From Pleurocapsa minor HA4230-MV1 (GTDB lineage Bacteria > Cyanobacteriota > Cyanobacteriia > Cyanobacteriales > Xenococcaceae), in the NCBI GenBank assembly GCA_019359095.1, contig JAHHHZ010000021.1:201327-265326 (forward strand): a DNA stretch of 64,000 bases, given 5' to 3'. Below are positions 53,703-63,436 of this stretch, in pieces (position 1 is the stretch's first letter; each line of letters starts with the position of its first letter). A model generated the notes under the pieces. The model was not told the origin of the DNA. It saw only the letters and a program-made list of their open reading frames with translations, and did not search any database. Made by a program: the position numbers and the translations under genes.

Positions 53703-55049
53703 ATGCGCTATGATATATTGTTAAAGTATATTAAGCTAAAGCCTTTGATAAATAAAAAAATTCCCAAAATCATGTTACCTAAAAGCCGAGGAAAAATTGC
53801 GTTAATCTCCGTTCATGGAGATCCCGCTGTAGATATTGGTAAGGAAGAAGCAGGTGGACAGAACGTTTACGTAAGACAAGTTGGAGAAGCATTATCTCGC
53901 CAAGGTTGGCAGGTAGATATGTTTACTCGCTGTAGTGATGCTAATCAAGCAAAAATTGTAGAACATAATTCAAACTGTCGGACAATTCGCCTCACGGCAG
54001 GCCCAGAGAAATTCGTAGCTCGACAAAAAATATTTAATTATTTACCAGAATTTGTTGAAGCTTTCTTTAACTATCAGCATCAACAAAAAACTATTTATCC
54101 TATAGTCCATACTAACTACTGGCTCTCAGCATGGGTGGGAATGGCAATCAAACAACGCCAATCCATACAACATCTGCATACATATCACTCACTGGGAGCG
54201 GTTAAATATCGTTCAATTAATACTATTCCTTTAATTGCTAAAACTCGTCTACGGGTAGAGAAAGAATGTCTGGAAAATGCAGACATGATTATCGCAACTT
54301 CTCCCCAAGAACAAGAACATATGCGATCGCTAGTATCGAAAAAAGGTAACATTATGGTTATTCCTTGCGGTACTGACATTGATTGCTTTGGTAGCGTCGA
54401 TCGCGCAGCAGGTCGAGCCAAGATTGGTGTTGACTTGGACGCTAAACTAGTAATGTACGCAGGGCGTTTTGATGAGCGCAAAGGCATTGAAACACTAGTA
54501 AGAGCGATCGCCAGAGATGAAGTTAAACGCCACGAAAATGTCAAATTGATGCTCGTTGGTGGTAGTACTCCAGGAGAAAAAGACGGTATTGAGAGAGACC
54601 GAATTGCCGAACTTGTCGAAGAACTAGGTATTCAAGATATTACTGAATTTGCTGGTCGAGTTCAGCATGAAGATTTAGCTTGCTACTACGCTGCTTCTGA
54701 TATCTGCGTTGTTCCTAGTCATTATGAACCTTTTGGTTTAGTAGCAATTGAAGCAATGGCTTCGCGCACTCCTGTAGTAGCATCTGATGTAGGGGGATTA
54801 AAATTCTCCATAGATAATAATAAGACAGGCTTGCTAGTACCACCTCAAGATGAAGTGGCTTTTGCTCAAGCAATCGATTCAATCTTAACCGATGATGAAT
54901 GGCGTCAAGAGCTAGGTGAAAATGCTAGACAAAGAGTTGAAGACAAGTTTAGCTGGAAAGGTGTAGCCACCCAGTTAGACAAGCAGTACATGGTTGAATT
55001 AAACAAGCTGTGGGTAGAATTAGGACTATTAGCTTCTGCTGCGGTTTAA
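53703..55049 (+). CDS. GT4-family glycosyltransferase
   Basis: 448 residues. The GT-B fold opens with ALISVHGDPAVDIGKEEAGG (the GGQNVY loop follows and binds the acceptor) and has the nucleotide-sugar part VVPSHYEPFGLVAIEAMASR with the E-x7-E motif (EPFGLVAIE). This resembles sucrose-phosphate-synthase-like and LPS-type GT4 enzymes. The ATG at 53703 has a good GAAGGA in front; an ATG at 53772 (MLPKSR) is the common start in relatives. No EPS cluster surrounds it. The donor is unknown. Confidence 0.85.
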   Translation: MRYDILLKYIKLKPLINKKIPKIMLPKSRGKIALISVHGDPAVDIGKEEAGGQNVYVRQVGEALSRQGWQVDMFTRCSDANQAKIVEHNSNCRTIRLTAGPEKFVARQKIFNYLPEFVEAFFNYQHQQKTIYPIVHTNYWLSAWVGMAIKQRQSIQHLHTYHSLGAVKYRSINTIPLIAKTRLRVEKECLENADMIIATSPQEQEHMRSLVSKKGNIMVIPCGTDIDCFGSVDRAAGRAKIGVDLDAKLVMYAGRFDERKGIETLVRAIARDEVKRHENVKLMLVGGSTPGEKDGIERDRIAELVEELGIQDITEFAGRVQHEDLACYYAASDICVVPSHYEPFGLVAIEAMASRTPVVASDVGGLKFSIDNNKTGLLVPPQDEVAFAQAIDSILTDDEWRQELGENARQRVEDKFSWKGVATQLDKQYMVELNKLWVELGLLASAAV

Positions 55050-55093
55050 TACAAACAGATAAAACATACATTTGTCAAAATACTTTAATTATT

Positions 55094-55119
55094 AGGGAGA
55101 TATACTTTATCTCCCTTTT
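55094..55119 (+). terminator. rho-independent terminator after the glycosyltransferase
   Basis: AGGGAGATA pairs perfectly with TATCTCCCT around TACTT, followed by TTT. It lies ~45 bp past the stop codon. Confidence 0.8.
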
Positions 55120-55124
55120 ATATC

Positions 55125-55205
55125 TGCGACGCGAAGCTAGTGCTAAAGCACATTGTACCCTTGTGGTATACCGCTACGCATATCCTTTAGGGCGATGCTT
55201 TTATT
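55125..55205. repeat. dispersed GC-rich repeat
   Basis: Units GCGACGCGAAGCTAGTGC, TAAAGCACATTGTACCCTTG, TGGTATACCGCTACGCATAT and CCTTTAGGGCGATGC. In one frame it reads RREASAKAHC, echoing the repeat-derived insert of the surface protein at 13051-13118. It sits just after the terminator. Confidence 0.65.
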
Positions 55206-55389
55206 GGCGGTGAATAATTACTTTGGCTGTTGTAAAGTTGGCAAGCTTTAACTGAGCATTTTGACTTTTTAATTCTGCTAGTCCATACAAGCTGGCGATG
55301 ACAATCATCATAGTTAGTGATAAGTTTCGGACAAAGGCAAAATTAGTTATCAGTTCAATGATTTCGGCTTTCACTTCACGCAACATCAT
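55201..55389 (-). CDS. possible small membrane protein
   Basis: 62 residues opening MMLREVKAEIIELITNFAFV. One hydrophobic helix (about residues 20-40) follows an amphipathic start. Its 3' end adjoins a repeat, which may have altered the tail. No homologue comes to mind. Confidence 0.35.
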   Translation of the reverse strand: MMLREVKAEIIELITNFAFVRNLSLTMMIVIASLYGLAELKSQNAQLKLANFTTAKVIIHRQ

Positions 55390-55678
55390 AAGGCTCTAGT
55401 TCTTTTGCTGTTTAGTTGTCAACTAAATACGTGCCAAAAATAGAAATCATGCAATTAGGCAATTTTGTACCTTAAAATACATTTTTTCTGGCAAAATGCA
55501 ATACACTGCATAAAAAGACAAGATATTGCTTAAATTACATATTTATTTAAGTTTCTCTTTAATTGTGTTTATTTGAGAGAAAAAATCTTAATTTTTATTG
55601 ATTCTAAAATGTTATTTTAGTAAACTCTAGATTATCCAATTAACAAAACCGAACACAGGGAGCAAATTCAAGAAACCG

Positions 55679-55882
55679 ATGTCATATCATTCCAAACAAC
55701 TAACAAATGGACGTTGGGGAATTTTTATTAATAGTAAACTAATTGCAACTATTGGTTGCCCTGATACCTGTCAAAAAATTATTTATTTTTTAGAAAATCG
55801 TCTATCAAATCAAAGCCTCCCAGTTTTAATGGAACATTATGGAGTGAGCCAGTATTTCCATGACATGAAGTTAAGACCTTGA
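55679..55882 (+). CDS. small hypothetical protein
   Basis: 67 residues: a beta-rich start (NGRWGIFINSKLIATIGC, with WGIF and GC strands) and a helical second half (TCQKIIYFLENRL). The region from 55390 to 55678 upstream is AT-rich with nothing recognisable. The stop is 5 bp from the stop of the convergent nucleotidyltransferase gene. It is probably real. Confidence 0.5.
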   Translation: MSYHSKQLTNGRWGIFINSKLIATIGCPDTCQKIIYFLENRLSNQSLPVLMEHYGVSQYFHDMKLRP

Positions 55883-55887
55883 TTTGA

Positions 55888-56787
55888 TCAGTAATCAGTA
55901 ATCAAATTATTGTAATAATCGATCATAGTTTGACGATAGAACAAGGGCATTCCTGTATCGTAGTATTGTCCCCGAACAAGATAGGCGATCGCACCATATT
56001 GCTGACTTAATTTATCTAAGCAGGTTGTTAGCTGAAACTCGCCTTGGAAACGTTCGTTGTTATCTATTTCTGAAGCTAGTAGCTTAAAAATAGTTGGTTC
56101 GAGAATATACATGCCGAACATCCCCAAGAATTCATCCTCGTTCATTCCAGGTACTCGTAAATGTTCTCTGGCATATTCTAGGGTGGGTTTTTCGTAGATC
56201 TGAGCAATTTCTAAAATAGATTGTGGCGTTTTCCATCTGCCACTAACACATCCCGCCTTGTGAATAATATCCGCCTGCATGACGGTAATCCCAATCACGC
56301 TAGTATTATTTTGCTGATAAATATCTAACATCTGTGTCGCACAGCTAGATTCAATCTGGGAAGTATAAACATGATCCCCTAATAAAAGTAAAAATGGCTG
56401 ATCGTTTACCCAGTCACGAGTACAGTAAACAGCATGACCAAAACCTTGTTGTTCAGTCTGAGTCAAAATAGTAATGCGATCGCCTAAAGCTGCTAAATAT
56501 TCACTGTATTGCTTATTTTCAGCTGACAACTTAGACCATAATTCAGGCTTAGGAGGAGATTTTAAGAGGTCGTAGAACAAATCGCGATCGCCTGACTGCA
56601 CCACAATTCCCACTTCTTCGATCCCTGCACTAATAGCTTCTTCAACAATTGCTAGAATAATTGGCTTGGCACGTCCATCGCGATCGATTATTGGCAACAG
56701 CTCTTTTTTTACGGCTTTGGTAGCGGGATACATCCGAGTCCCCATCCCCGCAGCAGGTATGATCGCCTTACGTACTTTTCTTGACAT
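55888..56787 (-). CDS. UTP-glucose-1-phosphate uridylyltransferase (GalU-type)
   Basis: 299 residues. The nucleotidyl-transfer signature is IPAAGMGTRMYPATKAVKKE with LLPIIDRDGRAKPI, a variant of GalU's G-x-G-T-R-F-L-P-A-T-K...K-P. GFGHAVYCTRD and LLLGDHVY (Asp binds Mg) match the family. Product would be UDP-glucose for glycolipids, sucrose or polysaccharide. The DRDGRAKPI segment differs from E. coli GalU, so a related sugar cannot be excluded. Repeat units lie upstream. Confidence 0.8.
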   Translation of the reverse strand: MSRKVRKAIIPAAGMGTRMYPATKAVKKELLPIIDRDGRAKPIILAIVEEAISAGIEEVGIVVQSGDRDLFYDLLKSPPKPELWSKLSAENKQYSEYLAALGDRITILTQTEQQGFGHAVYCTRDWVNDQPFLLLLGDHVYTSQIESSCATQMLDIYQQNNTSVIGITVMQADIIHKAGCVSGRWKTPQSILEIAQIYEKPTLEYAREHLRVPGMNEDEFLGMFGMYILEPTIFKLLASEIDNNERFQGEFQLTTCLDKLSQQYGAIAYLVRGQYYDTGMPLFYRQTMIDYYNNLITDY

Positions 56788-56988
56788 GAATGATTACTGG
56801 TTATTTGCGAAGCTTATACCACAAGGGTACAACGTCCTTTAGGACTGATTACTGATTAAGTAGGTAGGCAAAATAATTGATCAAACCCCTACCCTTAGAG
56901 CTATTTGTTACTCGTTACTTGTTACTCCCTAACCTCATTTCCAATTTAATTACACCCACCTACTTACTATTTCCTATTTCCTACCAAA

Positions 56989-58110
56989 TTAATACATTTC
57001 ATATTTCAATAAGGTACAGGGAATTGCGCCGTTATAGAGTTTAATGCGCTTGGAAGTTCTCAAGCCAACCTGTTTAGAGAGCTTCATGCTACCTGTAAGA
57101 ACATAGGCTGTCCAACCTCTAAATCTTTGTTTAAAGATGTCTCCCAACAGCTTATATAGTTCCCCTAATTCGGCTTCTGTACCGAGTCTGACACCATAAG
57201 GCGGATTACAGATTAAGACTCCGCGATCTGCTGGAGCTTCCACCTCAGCCAGCTCTCGACGGGCAAACTGCACATAGTCTTCTAAGCCCGAACTTTCAGC
57301 ATTGACAAAAGCTTGTTTAATTACTTGCAGATCGCGATCGCTACCAATAATGGGGATTTTTAGATCGTGTTTTTGTTGTCCTTCAGCTTCTTTCAATAGA
57401 CTTTGCCACAAGTTGCGATCGTAGTCTAACCAAGTTTGAAAGCCAAAGTCACGATAGAGTCCAGGAGCCACATTTAAGGCTTTTAAAGTCGCTTCAATGG
57501 GTAAAGTACCACTACCACACATCGGATCGAGAAAGGCTAAATCTGGTGTCCATTCTGCCATGTCTAGTAAAGCTGCCGCCAGAGTCTCTTTCATCGGTGC
57601 AGCGCCAATGGCAGGGCGGTAACCGCGACGGTGTAAGCTAGAGCCTGAACTGTCTAGGCTAATAATGCAGTGTTTTTCGTCAATATGAGCATTAATTTGT
57701 AGATCGGGGTTCTCTGTATCGATGCTAGAGCGTTTTCCTCCTCTAACCTTTTGCCAGTCGGTAATCGCATTCTTGATCTGTAACGCGGTAAAGTGAGTAT
57801 GATTGAGTAGCTTACTCTTGCCTGTACAGGTTACGGCTAAAGTCATATCAGGCTCTAGATATTCTGACCAGTCAATCTTTTGGATGCTGCGATATAGTTC
57901 ATCACCATTAAAACTTTTTACTCTAGCGATCGGTTTTAAGATGCGAAAAGTAGTCCTCGTCCAAAGATTTGCCTTATAAAGTAATCTTCGATCGCCTCTA
58001 AAATGTACCCCTGTAAATTCTGGGCGCACATCCTCTGCACCAATTCGTCTTAGTTCATCCGCAGCTACTTCTTCCAAACCGCGAGACACCGTAGCAAAAT
58101 AATTATCCAT
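56989..58110 (-). CDS. THUMP-domain RNA methyltransferase (RlmL/Trm14-like)
   Basis: 373 residues. An N-terminal THUMP domain (~40-155, with ITDWQKVRGGKRSSIDTENP) binds RNA. The C-terminal Rossmann methyltransferase has FLDPMCGSGTLPIEATL (SAM motif I) and the catalytic LICNPPYGVRL (NPPY, as in N2-guanine methyltransferases). It probably makes m2G in 23S rRNA or tRNA. Relatives were once annotated as DNA methylases. Confidence 0.9.
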   Translation of the reverse strand: MDNYFATVSRGLEEVAADELRRIGAEDVRPEFTGVHFRGDRRLLYKANLWTRTTFRILKPIARVKSFNGDELYRSIQKIDWSEYLEPDMTLAVTCTGKSKLLNHTHFTALQIKNAITDWQKVRGGKRSSIDTENPDLQINAHIDEKHCIISLDSSGSSLHRRGYRPAIGAAPMKETLAAALLDMAEWTPDLAFLDPMCGSGTLPIEATLKALNVAPGLYRDFGFQTWLDYDRNLWQSLLKEAEGQQKHDLKIPIIGSDRDLQVIKQAFVNAESSGLEDYVQFARRELAEVEAPADRGVLICNPPYGVRLGTEAELGELYKLLGDIFKQRFRGWTAYVLTGSMKLSKQVGLRTSKRIKLYNGAIPCTLLKYEMY

Positions 58111-58229
58111 GTTTATAGCTTTGGGCTGCTAGCTTTGGGCTGTTAGCTTTAAAACCTCTGAGTAAAAGCGATCATTGTAGTTATCATACCTGGATTCATC
58201 TCCGATTTGAGGATGATCTCGATCGACAA

Positions 58230-59687
58230 TCAACATCGCTTAACGCGATCGCGCCCTTGTTCTTTTGCTTGATATAAAGCCTTGTCTGCTGCTTGAATTA
58301 ACTGCTCGCTAGTGATGCCATCGTCAGGAAAACAGCTTACGCCAATCGAGACAGTAATCGATTCGAGTTCTTGCTCATCGTATTTTAGTTTTAATTGTTT
58401 AATTCCTGCCCTAATTTCTTCTGCTCGCATTACAGTATCGCCAATAGCAGCATCAGGCATGACGATTACTAATTCTTCTCCTCCGTAACGACAGGCAAGA
58501 TCATACTGGCGGATTTGAGATAAGAGGTAATTGCCGACTTCTTTTAGGACTAAATCGCCGACACTATGACCATAAGCATCATTGAAATTTTTAAAATGGT
58601 CAATATCGATCATGATTATGCCGATAAACTGCTGCTTTCTGTGAGCGCGATCTAGCTCTTTCTCTAAAGATTCCTGTAAATAGCGACGATTATATAATCT
58701 AGTTAGAGGATCTCGCAGACTTTGATATCTCAGCTGTTCTTGTAGCTCAAGACTGGCAAAGGACATGGCAATATTTTGCGCTACCGTTTTTGCTAATTCC
58801 TGAATTAATTCGCCGATCGGCTCAAGAGTATCAAAACGTAAATATAGCATTCCTAGAGTATTACTTCTGGCAATCATGGGGATGCATAAAGTTGTCTGAT
58901 GGCAGGCACTGCGATCGACATGACTACAATAGATACCAGGAGTACTGGAATCGGCTAGATGTAAGTCTCCTTTGCGCAATGCCCAACATTCATTGGGTTC
59001 AAAAGTATCGCTGTTAACTATTCCCCAAGTGGCGATCGCTTCTAACAGATTTTTGCTATTTTTCATCAAATAGACTGCGCCATGAGTATTAGGAAATAAT
59101 GGCTGTAAAAGACTGCTTAATGCTGTTTGAGCCTCTTTAGTCGTTAAGCAAGCCTGCAAAAACTCATTCATTGTTGCCAGCTTTAAATGTTTATCACGCC
59201 AGTTTTTTAAAGCTATAACTTCTTCGGTTAATTTTAGATTTCTTTTAGTAGTTTTAAGCTGAAGTTCTTTGATTTCCGTAATATCTTGAGCAACTCCTAA
59301 AATTTGAGTTGGTTTCCCTAAAACATCTCGTTCAAAAACTGTGTCTTTGCTTTCTAACCAATGCCAATGACCTTGTTTATCTTGGACTCGATATTCAATA
59401 GTTAAGTAATCACCTTGATTTAACTGCAAACAATCCTGATGATGCTGGGCGATCGCATTTAAATCTTCTGGATGAAATATCTTACTCAGCAGCAGTTTCA
59501 TCGACTTTATTTCTGAGTTGGAATAGCCTAAAATTTTACTGAGCAAAAGATTAGAGTAGACATTACACCTTTTTTCTAGATCGTATATATAAATAATATT
59601 AGGAGCTAACTTAGTTATTTTCTCCGTTAAACTAGCATTACTCTGCAAATCAATATTTGTTAGATCATTAGTAGATCTTTTTAACAT
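58230..59687 (-). CDS. PAS-GAF-GGDEF diguanylate cyclase
   Basis: 485 residues from ATG 59687; an upstream TTG would add 24 hydrophobic residues. Residues ~25-140 are a PAS domain (YSNLLLSKILGYSNSEIKSM, PAC LGKPTQILGVAQDIT). A GAF domain (~170-325) has GAVYLMKNSK and TLGMLYLRFD. The C-terminal GGDEF carries RYGGEELVIVMPD: the site is GGEEL, with Leu where Phe is usual. RQYD five residues before gives an I-site. It is probably an active cyclase reading small-molecule or light cues. Confidence 0.88.
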   Translation of the reverse strand: MLKRSTNDLTNIDLQSNASLTEKITKLAPNIIYIYDLEKRCNVYSNLLLSKILGYSNSEIKSMKLLLSKIFHPEDLNAIAQHHQDCLQLNQGDYLTIEYRVQDKQGHWHWLESKDTVFERDVLGKPTQILGVAQDITEIKELQLKTTKRNLKLTEEVIALKNWRDKHLKLATMNEFLQACLTTKEAQTALSSLLQPLFPNTHGAVYLMKNSKNLLEAIATWGIVNSDTFEPNECWALRKGDLHLADSSTPGIYCSHVDRSACHQTTLCIPMIARSNTLGMLYLRFDTLEPIGELIQELAKTVAQNIAMSFASLELQEQLRYQSLRDPLTRLYNRRYLQESLEKELDRAHRKQQFIGIIMIDIDHFKNFNDAYGHSVGDLVLKEVGNYLLSQIRQYDLACRYGGEELVIVMPDAAIGDTVMRAEEIRAGIKQLKLKYDEQELESITVSIGVSCFPDDGITSEQLIQAADKALYQAKEQGRDRVKRC

Positions 59688-60056
59688 AAAAATAAAACAT
59701 GATACTTCTAATGTATTTCTGTCTATTATGTTGTTATTCAACAAGATTATAGTCAGCAATGATATGATTTGAATTTAACAATTTATTGGTTTATTGTCGA
59801 TAGCGTGAATAATGTATATAGATATAAAAGTAAGCTGTATGTCAATAAAATAAATCTTTTACTAAAAATAGTAAATAATTATAAACAATTATTTGTTTAA
59901 TATGTTTAAATTGAATACTCCGTTAATTTACGGATAAAAAGTTATTTTAATATTTATTAATAAGTAAATTTTGAAATATAGCAATAATAGATAATATTAG
60001 GACTTTTTTTATTACCTACTACCTATATGCGAAGCGGTATCCTTTAGGACTACCTA
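59688..60056. other. AT-rich spacer
   Basis: 369 bases, very AT-rich, between two minus-strand genes. Near 60028-60052 there is a repeat unit (ATGCGAAGCGGTATCCTTTA) flanked by CTACCTA heptamers. No gene is visible. Confidence 0.4.
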
Positions 60057-61283
60057 CTACCTAATTTTAATTAACCGTTTGAGATACTGTAAAATTCCCA
60101 AACCTAATAAGATTGAAGCTGCACAGATTAGCCAAAAATAGCTTGTAAATTGCGGATGATCTAATGCCCAACCACCTAATGGAGGCCCGAGCAAATAGCC
60201 GATCGCCCAACATTGAGAATTAATCGAAAAGTATACCCCGCGCAAAGATTCAGGTGCTAATTCTGCTACTAAGCCAGAAGCAACAGGAGTATATGTCACC
60301 ATGCCTAAAGACATGACCCCTAAAGTTAAGCCTGCCCAAATCAAAGTATGATCGGATACATTGCCCGTAACCCAAACGCAGATAAAACCTATTCCCCAAA
60401 TTAAAAAAGACAAGCTCAATCCTGCAATCCGACTAAAGCGGTTGAGTATCCAAGCAGTAGGAAGCTGACAAATCGCCGCCAAGGCAATGTGCCAAGTAAA
60501 TAAACCACTGATGACCTTTTCGGAGAAACCAGTTGTAGAGTCAGATAGCTGGACAAAGTTTTTCAAATACAAAGGCATGGTGCTTTGTACCTGGGATAAA
60601 TAGATAGTGAATAAAATATTTACCGCCACAAACACCATGAAAGCGCGATCGCGTAGAGCAAAAGACCAACCATTCTGCTGATTTTCCAGCAATTGTGGTT
60701 TAAATTGATAAGTTTCGGCGATCGCAAAATAAATTACGCCGAAGAAAACAGCAAAGGAAACGCCGTCAATCAGAAACAAAGTTCGATAGTTACCAGAGTT
60801 GGCAATTAAAGCACCCCCTAACACCACCCCCAAACTCAAGCCCAAACTATCTGCTAGTCGAGTTACCGCAAAAGCTTCGTTACGTTGCTCAGGTGTAGTT
60901 AAATCGATAATTGCTGCTTCAGTGGCTGGCCAATACATCCCCACACCAAAACCCATCAATAAATTGCCCAATACCAGGGTGGAAAAATTAAAAGACAAGG
61001 ATAAAACTACGTCTGCTAAAACTGAAATCGCAGCGGAGATTAATAAAATTTTCCTGCGTCCCCAACGAGCTGAATCTACTCCCTGTCCTGCCAAAAATCT
61101 ACCCACAATGCCAGAAATCGAGCCACTACCCAAAGCTACCCCCACTAACGTCGATGAAAGTCCCACTTCGTTAACGAAAAAAATCGGCGCATAAAACAAA
61201 GTAAAGCCAGTGCCAATTTCCGACAACAATCTACCTGCTGCCAAAATCCACACCTTGGGACTAAAATTTAATACCTTAGCCAT
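60057..61283 (-). CDS. MFS transporter
   Basis: 408 residues, about 12 membrane helices. The MFS motif A region is GRFLAGQGVDSARWGRRKIL between helices 2 and 3. GMYWPATEAAIIDLTTPEQR is typical of MFS_1 efflux-type carriers of the tetracycline-resistance kind. The substrate is unknown. It stands alone; the spacer upstream also serves cp12. Confidence 0.85.
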   Translation of the reverse strand: MAKVLNFSPKVWILAAGRLLSEIGTGFTLFYAPIFFVNEVGLSSTLVGVALGSGSISGIVGRFLAGQGVDSARWGRRKILLISAAISVLADVVLSLSFNFSTLVLGNLLMGFGVGMYWPATEAAIIDLTTPEQRNEAFAVTRLADSLGLSLGVVLGGALIANSGNYRTLFLIDGVSFAVFFGVIYFAIAETYQFKPQLLENQQNGWSFALRDRAFMVFVAVNILFTIYLSQVQSTMPLYLKNFVQLSDSTTGFSEKVISGLFTWHIALAAICQLPTAWILNRFSRIAGLSLSFLIWGIGFICVWVTGNVSDHTLIWAGLTLGVMSLGMVTYTPVASGLVAELAPESLRGVYFSINSQCWAIGYLLGPPLGGWALDHPQFTSYFWLICAASILLGLGILQYLKRLIKIR

Positions 61284-61674
61284 AAATAGTTAAAATATTC
61301 AGAACTTTTCTCAGATTGCGATCGAGTATTTTATGCTAAGAAAAGTTTATTATGTATTGGTTTAATATTCCTTAGCCCCAACTGCAAACCCGATTATGCA
61401 ATGGTCTGAACTGTTTAACTGAAGCTTATGGATAGAATTAAGTCTATAGATAGATCCAAGGTAAAGGCAATTAGAGCAATGTTAAATTATAGAGTATAAA
61501 TGCTTAGGAAAACCACAATGTCGTCAATGAAACAACTAGCGAATTGTAAGTCTTATAATAAGTTGTAATAATTAACGGTTTATTTCCTAAGTTAAGGAAA
61601 TGCGAGCATTTATCACAGTCGAAAACCTTGCTGTGGTATAAAATAACCCAGATATTAAATAAAAGAGGACTAAT
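61284..61674. promoter_or_regulatory. cp12 upstream region
   Basis: 391 bases between divergent genes. An inverted repeat ATTTCCT / AGGAAAT (61582-61601) could be an operator. TATAAAAT at 61637-61644 is a plausible -10 element. AGAGGAC (61664-61670) is the ribosome binding site of cp12. Confidence 0.45.
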
Positions 61675-61899
61675 ATGAGCGATTTACAAGAACAAGTACA
61701 AAAAGCTAGACAAGAAGCTAGAGAAATTTGTAGCACTGAAGGAGATACTTCGGGAGAATGCGCGGTTGCTTGGGATACAGTCGAAGAATTATCTTCTGAA
61801 GCATCACACCAAAAGCAAAAAGCTCCTGTCAAAAACTCTCTAGAGGTCTACTGTGATGAAAATCCTGATGCTCTAGAATGCCGCGTATACGAAGACTAA
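61675..61899 (+). CDS. cp12: CP12, Calvin-cycle regulator
   Basis: 74 residues. CP12 is an intrinsically disordered redox switch that binds GAPDH and PRK in the dark and holds them inactive. Both Cys pairs are present: CSTEGDTSGEC (residues ~20-30, the PRK-binding loop) with CAVAWDTVEELSSEASH after it, and YCDENPDALEC near the end (the GAPDH-binding loop with the conserved ECR-x-YED tail). It sits between an MFS gene and DUF3177, with its own terminator. Confidence 0.95.
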   Translation: MSDLQEQVQKARQEAREICSTEGDTSGECAVAWDTVEELSSEASHQKQKAPVKNSLEVYCDENPDALECRVYED

Positions 61900-61963
61900 C
61901 AATTCCCTCAAAGCTAATTGGCGGAAATTTTCTCATAAATTCTCATAAATTAAGATTAACCAC

Positions 61964-62001
61964 AAAGGTGAGAGTAAGTCGGACTCTCATCTTTATTTTT
62001 T
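61964..62001 (+). terminator. rho-independent terminator of cp12
   Basis: AAAGGTGAGAGT pairs with ACTCTCATCTTT (11 of 12) around AAGTCGG, followed by ATTTTTT. It is the strongest terminator in the window. Confidence 0.85.
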
Positions 62002-62018
62002 GCCTTTTACTCCATCTT

Positions 62019-62097
62019 TAGGACTACCTACTACCTACTACTTACTACTTACGAGCCGATCACCCTAATTGTCCTAAGCTAATTTTGTACGGCTATA
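62019..62097. repeat. right half of the TATAGCC palindromic element
   Basis: CTACCTACTACCTACTACTT and TACGAGCCGATCACCCTAAT, then GTCC and ATTTTGTACGGCTATA. This matches the right end of the elements at 6401-6585, 8660-8820 and 27144-27343. The left half is missing. Confidence 0.6.
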
Positions 62098-62203
62098 CAT
62101 CAGCGTTGACTTAGAGCAATTGTTAATGCACCCTTAAAAGACAATTTCAAGCTGTTTAATTTTTAACAGCAAAATAGTATATACAATTTCAACAAGATAA
62201 ATA

Positions 62204-62797
62204 ATGGATATTTGGTTTAGATCTTTAGTATGGATGGACTATCGTTTAGGAGTATTGTTAACAGTAATCCTGCCTTTAGGATTATTAATCTGGGCTTTAT
62301 TTCAGAAACAAGAAGCCATGCAAAGATTACTGATCATTTATTGGCGAGTTGCTAGTTTATTAATGATCACGGTTTATCTCTTAATCCCTGGCTGGAAAGT
62401 TGGATTTATTAGTGGTTTTGCAGCCCGCATCTTGATCGCCATTTCTCTGTGGTTTTGGGTCGATCTCAATGAAGAAATTCGCGACACACGCCAAACTTTG
62501 CTTAAATTAACCTTTACCTCCTGGCGCTGGGCGATGACAGCCTATTGTACTTTGGGAGCGATCGCTAAATCATTATTTCTTCCCTGTGGTATATCTAGCA
62601 GCACTGCTAAAACTGCTTTTTGTCAGGTATGGTTAGAAGCGCCCGCAGCCTATCGTAACTTCTTCCACAATAAACCAGGAAATGAAGGATTTTTAGGCTT
62701 TATGGGTTCAGTTGGCTTAGTTATCTACATCATCTATCTGGCATATTTTGTCCTGATCCGTCTCGGTAAACAAGGGCGATCGGCGTTGGAACAGTAA
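62204..62797 (+). CDS. DUF3177 membrane protein
   Basis: 197 residues with about five membrane helices. The start MDIWFRSLVWMDYRLGVLL and the cysteine-bearing loop FLPCGISSSTAKTAFCQVWL are DUF3177 features. The family is restricted to cyanobacteria and of unknown function. It probably resides in the inner or thylakoid membrane. The next gene lies 97 bp downstream on the same strand. Confidence 0.85.
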   Translation: MDIWFRSLVWMDYRLGVLLTVILPLGLLIWALFQKQEAMQRLLIIYWRVASLLMITVYLLIPGWKVGFISGFAARILIAISLWFWVDLNEEIRDTRQTLLKLTFTSWRWAMTAYCTLGAIAKSLFLPCGISSSTAKTAFCQVWLEAPAAYRNFFHNKPGNEGFLGFMGSVGLVIYIIYLAYFVLIRLGKQGRSALEQ

Positions 62798-62894
62798 GTA
62801 ATGATGAGCGAGAATCAAAATAGCAAAATAGGGAAAATAGGTCTAGGCTAGTGCCTTTTCTGTCCGCAAAGTTGAACTTAAAGTTAGAAAAATT

Positions 62895-63197
62895 ATGCTA
62901 GAACCCATTGGCTTACGTTTAGAACAATATACCCTCAAGCGCAAACAAGAGGTCTTAATGGTTCACCTAGAGACTGCTACGGGTGAATCCGATACGGTCA
63001 TGATTTTTGCTGGTTTCTCTAGTTCTTTGGTCATGCCGACGGCTTTTGATCCTGATATTCCGATAATTGCCGCAGATTCAACGATTAATTCAATCGATCG
63101 CCTTGTCAGCCCCTATAATCCCAGCAACCCTCGCTATCTTGAGTCGGGGCTTACTTTACCAGAAATGATTAAGATCCTCGAAACAATGAATTTATAG
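62895..63197 (+). CDS. conserved hypothetical protein
   Basis: 100 residues, soluble. LEPIGLRLEQYTLKRKQEVL leads into strands (VMVHLETATGESDTVMIFAG, SSLVMPTAFDP) and ends in a helix (LTLPEMIKILETMNL). I recall similar small proteins in cyanobacteria and plastids (perhaps the DUF7734 group) but not a function. It follows DUF3177 on the same strand. Confidence 0.65.
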   Translation: MLEPIGLRLEQYTLKRKQEVLMVHLETATGESDTVMIFAGFSSSLVMPTAFDPDIPIIAADSTINSIDRLVSPYNPSNPRYLESGLTLPEMIKILETMNL

Positions 63198-63436
63198 ATG
63201 AATTTAGAGATTAAATAATCTTAACCATCCCTTGGCTTTAAGCAGATATACTCAATGACAGTGTTGTTTTACCCAAAATAGCAAAATATCGTTTAGCTTA
63301 TTGGGTAGATACAAGGAATATTGAGTATATATTAAATTATTAATTGTAGTATGTTTTGCATCAATTATAAAACAATATTATTTGGCAAAAACACTAAATA
63401 AATTTAATTAATGATCAGCTTTAGGAGTGTATAGGT

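Noticed and set aside
55010-55213. Open frame at the end of the glycosyltransferase gene
   Set aside because: It overlaps the gene end, the terminator and a repeat.
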